59,741 nt of DNA from Bacillus massiliglaciei (GTDB taxonomy: Bacteria > Bacillota > Bacilli > Bacillales > DSM-1321): the NCBI RefSeq assembly GCF_900098925.1, contig NZ_LT622354.1, positions 54,532 to 114,272 on the forward strand, read 5' to 3'. The notes below the pieces were generated by a model that was not told where the DNA came from, ran no database searches, and saw only the letters and a list, made by a program, of their open reading frames with translations. The translations under genes were made by a program, and so were the position numbers. Positions 35,984-45,823 of this stretch are shown piece after piece; the stretch's first letter is position 1; every line of letters starts with the position of its first letter.

Positions 35984-36023
35984 GACTGTAGACAAACTCG
36001 AAATTCGAGTTTGCCTACAGTCT
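35984..36023. repeat. Hairpin across the left end of IS B copy 1
   Basis: AGACTGTAG + ACAAACTCGAA faces TTCGAGTTTGCCTACAGTCT, an almost perfect 18-bp stem. The right arm contains the IS terminus, the left arm mimics it. Confidence 0.7.
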
Positions 36024-36077
36024 TTTTTCTTTTAAAATAATAGTAATAGTTTTTGAAATAGTGTTAGTTGATTTTCG

Positions 36078-36184
36078 TTTCGGCGGACGCTTCCGCGGGC
36101 GTGGCCCAATCCTCCTCGTCGCTTTGCTCCTGCGGGGTATCGGCCTTCACGCTTTTCCCGCAGGAGTCGCCGCCTGCACTACAA
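36078..36184. repeat. Structured GC-rich module in IS B copy 1
   Basis: About 107 bases, nearly identical to 48960-49066 in copy 2 (reverse orientation). It contains CTCCTGCGGG/CCCCGCAGGAG arms and a GGCGGACGC...GCGGGCG end. It lies between the IS left end and the transposase gene. A 25-base related piece occurs alone at 15958. Confidence 0.75.
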
Positions 36185-36216
36185 TCAACTCCTTTCTAAA
36201 TAAATGTCTGAGGTGA

Positions 36217-37581
36217 ATGGATATGATGACAAAAAATCAAATAAGTGAACGTGATCAAATGGAAATGATTACAATAGAGCAACTTGTACCACAGGATCAT
36301 TTGGTCAGAAAGCTTGAATCAGCGATTGATTTTTCTTTCATCTATCCACTAGTTGAATCACTTTATTCAACACTAGGTCGACCTAGTGTTGATCCAGTCG
36401 TATTAATTAAAATGACATTTGTTCAATATGTATTTGGAATTCGTTCAATGCGTCAAACAATAAGAGAAATTGAAACAAATATGGCGTATCGTTGGTTTTT
36501 AGGGTTTGGATTTCATTCAGAAGTACCGCACTTTTCTACCTTCGGTAAAAATTATGAACGTCGTTTCCAAGATACGGATATCTTCGAACAGATTTTCTAT
36601 CGAATTCTTAAAGAAATTGCAGATAAAGGACTACTAAGTGCTGACCATGTCTTCATCGATTCAACACATGTTAAAGCAAGTGCGAATAAACGTAAATTCG
36701 AAAAGAAGATAGTTCGTAAAGAGACTCGGGCATATGAAGCTAAACTTCAAGAAGAATTGAATCAGGATCGAGTTGATCATGGGAAGAAACCATTCCCATC
36801 AGATAAATTTGAAAAAGAAGAAGTTAAGGAGATTAAAGAGAGTACAACAGATCCTGAAAGTGGCTATTATGTAAAAGATGAAAGAACGAAACAGTTTGCT
36901 TATTCATTCCATGCGGCTGCGGACCGGTATGGGTTTATACTTGGGGCGGTTGTGACACCTGGAAATGTTCATGATAGTCATATGCTTCAGCCACTTGTTG
37001 AAAAGGTTATGGAAAAAGTGAAGAAGCCACTTGCTGTTGCTGCCGATGCTGCTTATAAAACTCCTGCGATTACTAAATTCTTATTTGAACATGAGATTCA
37101 ACCAGTACTTCCTTATACAAGACCCAAAACGAAAGATGGGTTTTTACGCAAGCACGATTATGTATATGACGAGTACTATGATTGCTACCTATGTCCGGAA
37201 GGACAGGTTCTAAAATATTCAACTACCACCAAAGAAGGCAAACGCCAATACAAGTCGAACCCAGTTCAATGTGCCAATTGTCCTTTACTCGCTCAATGTA
37301 CAAATAGTAAGGAGCACAGAAAAATGATTGAACGTCATATTTGGGCGCAGTATGTGGAGGAAGCAGATCATCTTCGTCATCAAAACGATATCAAACAAAT
37401 ATATGCAAGACGCAAAGAAACGATTGAACGTGTCTTTGCGGATGCGAAAGAAAAGCATGGTATGCGATGGACAACCCTTCGAGGGATTAAAAAATTGTCC
37501 ATGCAGGCGATGCTTACTTTTGCTGCTATGAATTTAAAGAAGCTTGCCAATTGGACATGGCAAGCTTCGGCTATGGTCTAA
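36217..37581 (+). CDS. IS1182-family transposase, intact copy
   Basis: 454 residues with an N-terminal DUF772 domain (IRSMRQTIREIETNMAYRWF), catalytic Asp in DHVFIDSTHVKASANK, a second Asp in VAADAAYKTPA and the Glu in YARRKETIERVFADAKEKHG, plus a Cys cluster (CANCPLLAQC). All DDE residues are visible. GAGGTGAATGG precedes ATG 36217. It differs from copy 2 by a few substitutions and is the probable functional source. Confidence 0.92.
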   Translation: MDMMTKNQISERDQMEMITIEQLVPQDHLVRKLESAIDFSFIYPLVESLYSTLGRPSVDPVVLIKMTFVQYVFGIRSMRQTIREIETNMAYRWFLGFGFHSEVPHFSTFGKNYERRFQDTDIFEQIFYRILKEIADKGLLSADHVFIDSTHVKASANKRKFEKKIVRKETRAYEAKLQEELNQDRVDHGKKPFPSDKFEKEEVKEIKESTTDPESGYYVKDERTKQFAYSFHAAADRYGFILGAVVTPGNVHDSHMLQPLVEKVMEKVKKPLAVAADAAYKTPAITKFLFEHEIQPVLPYTRPKTKDGFLRKHDYVYDEYYDCYLCPEGQVLKYSTTTKEGKRQYKSNPVQCANCPLLAQCTNSKEHRKMIERHIWAQYVEEADHLRHQNDIKQIYARRKETIERVFADAKEKHGMRWTTLRGIKKLSMQAMLTFAAMNLKKLANWTWQASAMV

Positions 37582-37650
37582 AATAGAATACTCGAAGAGC
37601 ATTTTGCTTAAAATCAGACCATAAAATACCTAAGAAAATCTCAAAAAGAC

Positions 37651-37688
37651 AAAAGGCCTTCAGAATGAGACCATTCTGAAGGCCTTTT
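37651..37688. terminator. Bidirectional terminator before yfhP
   Basis: AAAAGGCCTTCAGAATG pairs with its perfect complement around AGAC, with A and T tracts on both sides. It terminates yfhP (minus) and abuts the right end of IS B copy 1. Confidence 0.88.
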
Positions 37689-37731
37689 GTCGACAATCTG
37701 AAGCTGATTCCTCAGAATCAGCTTTTTTGTA

Positions 37732-38709
37732 TTACAGGATTAAATTTAACTTCTTTTGCAGTTTGGCTTCACTGAAGATCCACCCTGTAAACGAGTTGAG
37801 AATATTCAAATCTTGATCCAAGTGAACGACGGCGACAAAAGGATAATATCCATTGGTTCGGTACCTGAGATCAATAAAGCGGACTTCGTGAATGCCGTTA
37901 ATCTCCTCGATTTCCCACCGATAAACAGGGGAAAAGGAGAGAAAGGCAGCAAGGTTTTTATCTGACTTAGCTGCTTCTAATACTTTGCTCTCAGGCAGAG
38001 GAAGGCGTTTAAATGTATCCAAGACAGTAACAATGCCATTTTCGGCACGAGCCACATGATAATGCTTTTCTGTAATCACCGCTATTTTCCATCGATGATA
38101 GCGCATAGTCGGTGATAAAATGATTTTTCGGGCATCCGGAATTTTCATTTTCACCAGACGTTTAATGTATTTTTGCTCCCTGAATCTGGCGAGATAATAA
38201 ATTATCAGCACACCATAAATGGCCAGGAACAAATAGCCGGGAGGAAAACCAAATCCCCATAAAATCAATCCGGCTGCATGAATGCCAAAAATGAACGGAT
38301 CAAATGTATTGATAATGCCCAGTGCCACCCATTTTGAGGAAATCGGCCTGATCGCCTGTGTGCCATAGGCATTGAATATATCAACAAACACATGCAGGAA
38401 AACGGCCAAAAATGTCCACAGCCATAAATGCAGCAGATTGGCCTCAGGGGCGAAAGCAAAAATAGACCCTGTAATCAAGATCGGCCACAGCAGCACGGCC
38501 GGAATCGAGTGGGTAATGCCGCGGTGGTTCCTTATATATACTGCATTATTTCTTAATTTGAGTATGGTATCAATATCAGGTGCCTGTGATCCTATAATCG
38601 TACCGGCTAAGACTGCCTGAGCCGTAATGGATCCATCAGCTACAACAGGGTCCAAGGTTGCCAGCCCCCCAAGTGCAATACCCATAACAAAGTGAGTACC
38701 TGTATCCAA
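37732..38709 (-). CDS. yfhP: Membrane-bound metal-dependent hydrolase-like protein YfhP
   Basis: 325 residues of the YdjM/YfhP family. N-terminal HFVMGIALGG, GSQAPDIDTI and HRGITHSIPAVLLWP carry the His/Asp residues expected to bind metal; several membrane helices follow, and the C-terminal ~130 residues are soluble. TTG 38709 start with GGAGGT seven bases upstream. In B. subtilis it lies beside mutY and has been described as a regulator of the neighbouring operon. Its exact activity is unknown. Confidence 0.88.
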   Translation of the reverse strand: MDTGTHFVMGIALGGLATLDPVVADGSITAQAVLAGTIIGSQAPDIDTILKLRNNAVYIRNHRGITHSIPAVLLWPILITGSIFAFAPEANLLHLWLWTFLAVFLHVFVDIFNAYGTQAIRPISSKWVALGIINTFDPFIFGIHAAGLILWGFGFPPGYLFLAIYGVLIIYYLARFREQKYIKRLVKMKIPDARKIILSPTMRYHRWKIAVITEKHYHVARAENGIVTVLDTFKRLPLPESKVLEAAKSDKNLAAFLSFSPVYRWEIEEINGIHEVRFIDLRYRTNGYYPFVAVVHLDQDLNILNSFTGWIFSEAKLQKKLNLIL

Positions 38710-38902
38710 ATAAGAGACCTCCTTGAACTTCCAAAATTTCCGTTTTTCTAAAAATGTATGATAACCGCCGGGAAAATGTGATAAATGTAATGGTTTTTCT
38801 ATAGTTTACCTTATTTTATCTCATCCACCAAAGAAATATTGTTTCTTTTCACTTCTAAGGAAAATAAGTCCTGATAAAATGATTGGATCCTACACGATCC
38901 CC

Positions 38903-39521
38903 GATTGGTTCAGCTAACCTTCAGGGAAAATCACCCTGAAGGAAGTTTCACTTTATCCCGAATTAACTGGCTGTACAGTGAAGAGCATCCAAAGATGAGT
39001 AAACAGCCAGTAAAATCCCGATTGGTTCAACCTAACCATCATGAATGATGGAAGTTTCACTTTATCCCGAATTAACTGGCTGTACAGTGAAGAGCATCCA
39101 AAGATGAGTAAACAGCCAGTAAAATCCCAATTGGTTCAACTAACCATCATGAATGAAGGAAGTTTCACTTTACCCCGAATTAACTGGCTGTACAGTGAAG
39201 AGCATCCAAAGATGAGTAAACAGCCAGTAAATCCCCGATTGGTTCAGCTAACCTTCAGGGAAAATCACCCTGAAGGAAGCTTCACTTTATCCCGAATTAA
39301 CTGGCTGTACAGTGAAGCATCCAAAGATGAGTAAACAGCCAGTAAAATCCCGATTGGTTCAGCTAACCTTCAGGGAAAATCACCCTGAAGGAAGTTTCAC
39401 TTTATCCCGAATTAACTGGCTGTACACGGGAAGCTATGAAGTAAGGGACAGCCAGTAAATCCCCGATTGGTTCAGCTAACCTTCAGGGAAAATCACCCTG
39501 AAGGAAGTTTCACTTTATCCC
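38903..39521 (+). repeat. Tandem array of ~110-bp two-hairpin units
   Basis: Five full units and a truncated sixth start at 38903, 39020, 39129, 39237, 39352 and 39465 (spacing 117, 109, 108, 115, 113). Each begins (G/A)ATTGGTTCA, has hairpin A (CCTTCAGGG/CCCTGAAGG, or CCATCA/TGATGG in unit 2), the linker GAAGTTTCACTTTATCCC, then hairpin B (ACTGGCTGT/ACAGCCAGT). Unit 5 has a changed loop in hairpin B but the same stem. The last unit stops after the linker. The array fills the yfhP-mutY gap; its internal ORFs are not convincing genes. Confidence 0.92.
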
Positions 39522-39603
39522 CCTTGGGAGAATGCGTATAATGTTAGTATTACTTACCTATTCCCAAATAATATGAGACTTTAACATTTTCGGAGGCATG
39601 AAA

Positions 39604-40719
39604 TTGAATAATGATTTGCAGCTGTCGCTAGAACAGACAGATATAGATGGATTTCAGAATGACTTGATCACCTGGTTTAAGGAAGAGCAAAGGAGCCTTC
39701 CTTGGAGAGAAAATAAAGATCCTTACCGTGTATGGGTTTCTGAAATCATGCTTCAGCAGACAAGGGTGGATACGGTCATTCCGTACTTTAACCGGTTTAT
39801 GGAATGGTTCCCTACACTTGATGCTTTTGCAGAGGCGGATGAGGAAAAAATGCTGAAAGCGTGGGAGGGCCTGGGGTATTATTCAAGGGTTCGCAACCTT
39901 CATACGGCTGTGAAAGAAGTGAAGGAAAGCTACGGCGGAGCTGTGCCGGATGATCCAAAGGGGATTTCTGCCCTGAAAGGGGTCGGTCCGTATACAGCCG
40001 GAGCCATTTTGAGCATTGCTTATGGAAAGCCGGAGCCGGCAGTGGACGGTAACGTGATGCGGGTGCTGTCACGGATCTTGCTTATCAGGGAAGATATCGC
40101 GAAACCAAAGACAAGAAAAACATTTGAAGAAGCAGTGAGGGCTTTGATTTCCCATGAGGACCCATCATCGTTCAATCAGGGGCTGATGGAGCTTGGCGCT
40201 CTTATCTGTACACCGGGAAAACCCGCCTGTCTGCTTTGCCCTGTACGAAATCATTGTCAGGCTTTTGAAGCGGGCATTCAAAGTGAGCTTCCTATTAAAA
40301 TTCAGAAAAAGAAATCAAGAGATGTACCGCTCGTTTCGGCCATCCTGACGAATGAAAAAGGAGAAATCCTGATTCACAAACGGCCGTCTTCCGGTCTTCT
40401 CGCGAATTTATGGGAATTTCCTAATTTTGAAATGCAGACTACACTGCAGCCGAAAAGAGATTTTTATGCAGGTCGTTTCTTGGAAGCTTATGGGGCAAAA
40501 CCATTGATGGGCGATCATCTTGTGAAAATTGAGCATATCTTTTCCCATTTGGTCTGGAAAGTCGACACATATACAGGCTGTATGGATAGCCCGCTGGATG
40601 AAGAAGTCATGCAGGCCAATCAGTTGAGATGGGCAAGTCTTCAAGATCTTGAAGAGTATGCTTTTCCTGTTTCAAATCAAAAAATGCTGAAGGCGTACGT
40701 AGAAAGAGAAGAAGAGTAA
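39604..40719 (+). CDS. mutY: A/G-specific adenine glycosylase MutY
   Basis: About 371 residues. Removes adenine mispaired with 8-oxoguanine. Catalytic domain with [22 protein letters not shown], helix-hairpin-helix [20 protein letters not shown] followed by catalytic Asp in AVDGNVMRV, the 4Fe-4S cysteines in [17 protein letters not shown] (C-X6-C-X2-C-X5-C), and a C-terminal NUDIX-like 8-oxoG recognition domain from ~240. TTG 39604 is preferred because GGAGG lies seven bases upstream; ATG 39598 is too close. Confidence 0.95.
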   Translation: MNNDLQLSLEQTDIDGFQNDLITWFKEEQRSLPWRENKDPYRVWVSEIMLQQTRVDTVIPYFNRFMEWFPTLDAFAEADEEKMLKAWEGLGYYSRVRNLHTAVKEVKESYGGAVPDDPKGISALKGVGPYTAGAILSIAYGKPEPAVDGNVMRVLSRILLIREDIAKPKTRKTFEEAVRALISHEDPSSFNQGLMELGALICTPGKPACLLCPVRNHCQAFEAGIQSELPIKIQKKKSRDVPLVSAILTNEKGEILIHKRPSSGLLANLWEFPNFEMQTTLQPKRDFYAGRFLEAYGAKPLMGDHLVKIEHIFSHLVWKVDTYTGCMDSPLDEEVMQANQLRWASLQDLEEYAFPVSNQKMLKAYVEREEE

Positions 40720-40784
40720 ATATAGACGGTATTGCCCGGGAAATGCCGAAACACGGAGAAGAATTCCTCCGTGTTTCAACAAAT

Positions 40785-41009
40785 TCAGTCATACTTGAGT
40801 TGAGTTCCGTGTGTATAATCAGCCTCTTCTGTGCCGATTCCTCCCCGGTTTTCGATTTCTTCGATAATTTCACGATGAATGGTCTGTCCTTCTAGGTTCA
40901 AATAAGGTACCATTTGCTGGAGGGAGTGATGGAAATAAGCTAGTTCACTTTTATCCCATTCTGATTTAGGCAGCATGGAAAGCTCGGTCATATCTCGGCC
41001 AACGTACAT
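40785..41009 (-). CDS. yfhS: YfhS-family small protein
   Basis: 74 residues starting MYVGRDMTELSMLPKSEWDK, with AYFHHSLQQMVPYLNLEGQ and EADYTHGTQ near the end, matching YfhS. ATG 41009 has AAGGGGTGAT five bases upstream. It sits between mutY and fabL, opposite strand, as in B. subtilis. Function unknown. Confidence 0.85.
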   Translation of the reverse strand: MYVGRDMTELSMLPKSEWDKSELAYFHHSLQQMVPYLNLEGQTIHREIIEEIENRGGIGTEEADYTHGTQLKYD

Positions 41010-41087
41010 AAGTATCACCCCTTTTCCACTATTTTTCTTACTTAAATGATTATTTATACTGTTTTTCCACAATGAAAGGATGTATAA

Positions 41088-41840
<753 letters not shown>

Positions 41841-41958
41841 CGTGTATGGACAGATACAGCTGCTAAAACGAATGCTTGAACTGGTAAAAATTGAGAAAAA
41901 ATAAGCCGGATACTCCTTTTTCATAATGGTTATGTTATTACTTGTGGAGGTGATTCAG

Positions 41959-42114
41959 ATGGCGAAGAAAACTCAAACAGGAACTGATGTAGAACAAGTG
42001 AAACAGCAAAACGCAGGTCAAAGCGGTCAATTCGGAACAGAATTTGGCAGCGAAACAAACGTACAAGAAGTAAAACAGCAAAATCAGCAAGCTGAAAACA
42101 GAAAGAGAAAATAA
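41959..42114 (+). CDS. sspE: Gamma-type small acid-soluble spore protein SspE
   Basis: 51 residues: MAKKTQTGTDVEQVKQQNAG and the repeated motif FGTEF...NVQEVKQQNQQAE with GPR-protease-like sites typical of gamma-type SASP. It serves as amino-acid reserve in the spore. GGAGGTGAT lies before ATG 41959. Shorter than B. subtilis SspE (84), with one repeat fewer. Follows fabL as in B. subtilis. Confidence 0.93.
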   Translation: MAKKTQTGTDVEQVKQQNAGQSGQFGTEFGSETNVQEVKQQNQQAENRKRK

Positions 42115-42130
42115 TTTACCTTTCATACAA

Positions 42131-42168
42131 AAAAGGAGCGCTCTTAACAGAGTGCTCCTTTTCGTTTT
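42131..42168 (+). terminator. Terminator of sspE
   Basis: AAGGAGCGCTCT/AGAGTGCTCCTT stem with G-T pair, loop TAAC, then T-rich tail. Confidence 0.9.
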
Positions 42169-42282
42169 TTAAATCTTTTCGACAAAGTTTCTGACCCGTT
42201 TACATATTAAGCTAAAGGAGATTAGGCCGCGTGAAACGAATATACCATTCAGAGGAAAAATCACTTAAGGCAGGTGCAGGAT

Positions 42283-42540
42283 ATGGAAGAATTCGATCAG
42301 CTCATACAGAAGCAATTACAGACAATGGACAAGCTTTTATTTTTGCAATCTGAAATCGAAAGATGCCAGGACATCGAAAGCCAATTGAGTGCATTGCAGG
42401 AAATGAGCAAAGCGGATACAGTAAAGGATGAAATTTCAAAAAAACAATCAGAGCTGCAAGCAATTCATGACATGTTTGAAAAGCAGACAGAGGAAGTTAT
42501 CCGCTATTTTCAAAAGAGCCAAGCCTCGATTCTTAAGTAA
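42283..42540 (+). CDS. ygaB: YgaB-like coiled-coil protein
   Basis: 85 residues, almost wholly helical with heptad character (QLQTMDKLLFLQSEIERCQ, KDEISKKQSELQAIHDMFEK). Length and position (sspE-ygaB-ygaC) match B. subtilis YgaB. ATG 42283 or GTG 42274 may be the start; neither has an ideal ribosome binding site. Function unknown. Confidence 0.75.
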   Translation: MEEFDQLIQKQLQTMDKLLFLQSEIERCQDIESQLSALQEMSKADTVKDEISKKQSELQAIHDMFEKQTEEVIRYFQKSQASILK

Positions 42541-42906
42541 AAAATGCCATCTTACAATATTCAGTAGCTAATTTGAAGCAAGGTGAATAAGGAAGTCGGA
42601 GAATCCTGATTGAAATTTTCGACTTTTTTGCACATTTTTGCTGAAGGATTAGCTACTTTTGTTTTAAATTTAGGAATAAATCGCTATAATAAAGGAATAA
42701 GAAAATGGATACTTGTTTCATATTCACTCGTATATAAATTTCGCATGAAAAAACAATTTATTTGGGGACCCTCAGAAAATGAATTGTTCAAAGAAAATGT
42801 TTCAGAAAGGGATTACAAAGGGCAGATTGCATATAGGCAGAAAGGAAAAAAGAAGAGAACGCCGCTGCATTTTTCCTGCTGCCTAGAGAAAGTAGGGAGA
42901 GAAAAC

Positions 42907-43437
42907 ATGGGGATTGTTCCTGCTGAAGGCGGAAAAATCCAAATCCAAAGCTACAAACACAACGGACATATTCACAGAATCTGGGAAGAAACGACCGTGT
43001 TGAAGGGGACGCAAAATATTGTTATAGCCGCGAACGACCGGACCATGGTAACGGAATCAGACGGAAGAACATGGATCACACGGGAACCGGCGATTTGTTA
43101 TTTCCATTCAAAATACTGGTTTAACGTAATTGGGATGTTAAGAGAAGATGGGGTCTATTATTATTGTAATATCAGTTCTCCGTTTACATGTGATGAGGAA
43201 GCACTAAAATATATCGATTATGATCTTGATATTAAAGTATTTCCGGATATGACGTTTAATTTATTGGATGAGGATGAATATGAAAGGCACCGGAAGGAAA
43301 TGAACTACCCGGATGCTATTGATGGGATTTTAAAACGCAATGTCGATTATTTGATTTATATGATCCGCCAGCGGAAAGGTCCTTTTTCCGCCGAGTTCAT
43401 TGATTCGTGGTATGAGAGATTTCTGACGTACCGATAA
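42907..43437 (+). CDS. ygaC: Nucleoside tri-/diphosphatase YgaC (DUF402)
   Basis: 176 residues, the same as B. subtilis YgaC, with [33 protein letters not shown], and [13 protein letters not shown] (the Asp/Lys residues of the DUF402 phosphatase fold). Homologues hydrolyse nucleoside tri- and diphosphates. ATG 42907 follows AGGGAGAG; the frame is open upstream to 42610 but that part is not similar. Confidence 0.92.
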   Translation: MGIVPAEGGKIQIQSYKHNGHIHRIWEETTVLKGTQNIVIAANDRTMVTESDGRTWITREPAICYFHSKYWFNVIGMLREDGVYYYCNISSPFTCDEEALKYIDYDLDIKVFPDMTFNLLDEDEYERHRKEMNYPDAIDGILKRNVDYLIYMIRQRKGPFSAEFIDSWYERFLTYR

Positions 43438-43442
43438 GGACA

Positions 43443-43472
43443 GGCCCTGTATAATAGCAGGGTCTTTTTTCT
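43443..43472 (+). terminator. Terminator of ygaC
   Basis: Stem GGCCCTG/CAGGGTC with loop TATAATAG, then T6. Confidence 0.85.
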
Positions 43473-43580
43473 GTTTTCAGAGTTAATGGCAAAACTTGAA
43501 GGCAGATTCGCAGGGAATGGAATTGCTTTAGGGTATAATGGGTATAGAGTAATTAAATTTATAATAGTTGGAGGAGCCAG

Positions 43581-45332
43581 TTGGACAGCGTAAAGAGATA
43601 TTTAACATTTGTAAAACCATATAAGTGGCCCATCATTGGCACTGTGATTATAGGGCTTTTGAAGTTCGGCATCCCCTTGTTAATCCCTTTGCTCAGTAAA
43701 TATGTAGTTGATGATATTATTGGGAATACCAGTATGGCTGTTGATGAAAAATTGGACAGGCTTTGGTGGGTAATCGGCATTATGCTGTTTATTTTTGTCG
43801 TCCTGAGGCCGCCGATTGAATATTTCAGACAGTATTTCGCCCAATGGACAGGAACCAAGATCCTGTTTGACATTCGAAATCAGCTTTTTACTCATATTCA
43901 AAAGCTCAGCTTTAAATATTACTCGAACCATCGTGTCGGGGAAGTCATTTCAAGGGTCATCACGGATGTAGAGCAGACGAAAAACTTTGTCATTACCGGT
44001 CTGATGAATCTGTGGCTTGATATTGCTACAATTATCATTGCGATCACCATTATGTTTACGATGGATGTTCCCTTGACAATTGTCTCTTTGATCATGCTGC
44101 CTTTCTATGCTTTTTCGGTGAAGCATTTTTTCGGGAAGCTGCGGATCTATACACGTGTACGCTCACAAGCCCTGGCCGACCTGCAAAGTCATCTGCAGGA
44201 AAGGGTTCAAGGCATGGCTGTCATCAAAAGCTTTGCCATCGAGGACTATGAGCACGAACAATTTAAAAAGCAAAATGCAAATTTTCTTGATAAAGCACTG
44301 ACGCATACAAGCTGGAATGCAAAGTCATTTGCCGTAGTTAATACAATTACCGATATTGCCCCTTTGGTGGTGATTGCCTATGCAGGCTATCAGGTCATTC
44401 AGGGGGATATGTCCATTGGAACAATGGTGGCTTTTATCGGCTTTATTGACAGGCTGTACAATCCGCTTCGCCGTCTTGTCAATTCGTCGACTACAATGAC
44501 ACAGACGCTTGCTTCTATGGACCGGGTTTTTGAATTCATCGACGAGAAGTATGATATCGTGGACCGCCAGAATGCAAAGGAAGCCCGAAATATCAAAGGC
44601 CACATCCAGTTTGACCATGTCAGCTTTGCTTATGATTCAGAGGATGAAGAGATTCTGAAAGATATCAATCTGGACGTGAAGGAAGGGGAAACCATTGCGT
44701 TCGCAGGCATGAGCGGGGGCGGAAAATCCTCACTGGTCAGCCTGATTCCCCGGTTTTATGATGTGACAGGCGGAACGATATACCTGGATGGGACAGATAT
44801 CAGAGAGTTTAACGTCAGAAGCCTCCGTGATAATATCGGGATGGTGCTGCAGGACAATATTCTTTTCAGTGATTCTGTTAAAGCAAATATCCTGATGGGA
44901 AAGCCGGATGCCAGTGATGAAGAAGTTTATGCAGCAGCAAGGGCAGCCAATGCGGATGAGTTTATTCGAAACCTGCCGAATGGATATGATACAAAGGTGG
45001 GGGAACGCGGGGTTAAATTATCGGGCGGCCAGAGACAGAGAGTGGCGATTGCCCGTGTCTTTTTAAAGAACCCGAGGATTTTGATCTTGGACGAAGCAAC
45101 ATCTGCGCTTGACTTGGAGAGCGAACAATTTATCCAGGAAGCGCTGGATACGCTGGCGAAAAACAGAACCACCTTCATTGTCGCCCATCGTTTGTCGACA
45201 ATTACTCATGCTGACCGGATTGTAATGGTTGAGCATGGAAAAATCACAGAGATGGGAACACACAGCGAATTAATGAAAAAGCACGGAAGGTATTGGGAGC
45301 TGTATAATGTCCAGCAGCTGGATCAAGCATGA
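43581..45332 (+). CDS. ygaD: Multidrug-type ABC exporter YgaD
   Basis: 583 residues, half-size exporter: six membrane helices in the first ~320 residues fused to an ATPase domain. Walker [11 protein letters not shown]-loop VLQDNILFS, signature [14 protein letters not shown], Walker [14 protein letters not shown]-loop IVAHRLSTI. It would act as homodimer, in the BmrA/MsbA family. TTG 43581 has GGAGGA five bases upstream. Gene order after ygaC matches B. subtilis ygaD. Confidence 0.93.
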   Translation: MDSVKRYLTFVKPYKWPIIGTVIIGLLKFGIPLLIPLLSKYVVDDIIGNTSMAVDEKLDRLWWVIGIMLFIFVVLRPPIEYFRQYFAQWTGTKILFDIRNQLFTHIQKLSFKYYSNHRVGEVISRVITDVEQTKNFVITGLMNLWLDIATIIIAITIMFTMDVPLTIVSLIMLPFYAFSVKHFFGKLRIYTRVRSQALADLQSHLQERVQGMAVIKSFAIEDYEHEQFKKQNANFLDKALTHTSWNAKSFAVVNTITDIAPLVVIAYAGYQVIQGDMSIGTMVAFIGFIDRLYNPLRRLVNSSTTMTQTLASMDRVFEFIDEKYDIVDRQNAKEARNIKGHIQFDHVSFAYDSEDEEILKDINLDVKEGETIAFAGMSGGGKSSLVSLIPRFYDVTGGTIYLDGTDIREFNVRSLRDNIGMVLQDNILFSDSVKANILMGKPDASDEEVYAAARAANADEFIRNLPNGYDTKVGERGVKLSGGQRQRVAIARVFLKNPRILILDEATSALDLESEQFIQEALDTLAKNRTTFIVAHRLSTITHADRIVMVEHGKITEMGTHSELMKKHGRYWELYNVQQLDQA

Positions 45333-45340
45333 CCGTTACT

Positions 45341-45373
45341 AAAGCATCGATTTTTTTTCGATGCTTTTTTTAT
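45341..45373 (+). terminator. Terminator of ygaD
   Basis: AAAGCATCGA/TCGATGCTTT stem around a T-rich loop followed by T tract. Confidence 0.88.
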
Positions 45374-45471
45374 ATGATCCGGATATGTCATGAATCTCTT
45401 CTTAAAAAGGATGTTTTTACATCAATCGGACAAAATAAAGAAGAAATGACATGAGAAGGAGAGACAGAACA

Positions 45472-45591
45472 ATGAAGGATACGAATGAATTTGTGGAAGA
45501 AATAAACGAAAATCAGAAAAAAGCGGAAAAGAATAAGAAACGGCAAAGCAAAGGCACACAAAGTGATAAACTGCCAAATAAACAGCATTGA
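45472..45591 (+). CDS. Small hydrophilic protein (DUF4023-like)
   Basis: 39 residues, highly charged: MKDTNEFVEEINENQKKAEK, then NKKRQSKGTQSDKLPNKQH. AAGGAGAG lies ten bases before ATG 45472. The ending KLPNKQH and the NEFVEE start resemble the short Bacillus DUF4023 proteins. Function unknown. Followed by a terminator, so it is a self-contained small gene. Confidence 0.7.
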   Translation: MKDTNEFVEEINENQKKAEKNKKRQSKGTQSDKLPNKQH

Positions 45592-45605
45592 TAAGAGTCT
45601 GGGGA

Positions 45606-45655
45606 AAAAGCGGAACAGTCGTAGAATAGGATTACTGTTCCGCTTTTGTAATCTT
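45606..45655 (+). terminator. Terminator of the small DUF4023-like gene
   Basis: AAAAGCGGAACAGT pairs with ACTGTTCCGCTTTT around a 14-base loop. Confidence 0.85.
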
Positions 45656-45759
45656 TGTACATCAGCAAAAAAATCTCTATGAAATTTGATATGTCAGAGT
45701 GTGAGCTGATGGGAACGCAGGGTGTTCCTATGTATTCGATCCGAAGATATAGAAAATAT

Positions 45760-45795
45760 AACAGGCATCGAGAGGGGGTCCTTTCAATGCCTGTT
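45760..45795 (-). terminator. Hairpin downstream of the EamA gene
   Basis: AACAGGCAT/ATGCCTGTT, a perfect 9-bp stem with an 18-base loop and an AT-rich tail on the minus strand. Confidence 0.5.
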
Positions 45796-45823
45796 GTTGA
45801 GTTATTTATTTTTATTCAGTCTC

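Larger units (their letters stand above)
36013..37657 (+). mobile_element. IS1182-type insertion sequence B, copy 1
   Basis: Boundaries come from comparing this copy with copy 2 at 47517-49109. The shared sequence starts GCCTACAGTCTTTTT and ends AAAAAGACAAAAGGC, giving the imperfect inverted repeat GCCTNNNGTCTTTTT. The transposase is intact. It is flanked by two different hairpins: 35984-36023 on the left and 37651-37688 on the right. Confidence 0.85.

Noticed and set aside
39041..39334. Open frame inside the tandem repeat array
   Set aside because: It arises because repeat units lack in-frame stops; the translation is itself a repeat and no ribosome binding site fits.
38903..39521. CRISPR-like array
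   Set aside because: Units are contiguous ~110-bp repeats with no unique spacers and no cas genes nearby.
42232..42354. Short ORF with GTG start overlapping the beginning of ygaB
   Set aside because: Its frame overlaps ygaB, it resembles nothing known and the ribosome binding site is too far away.
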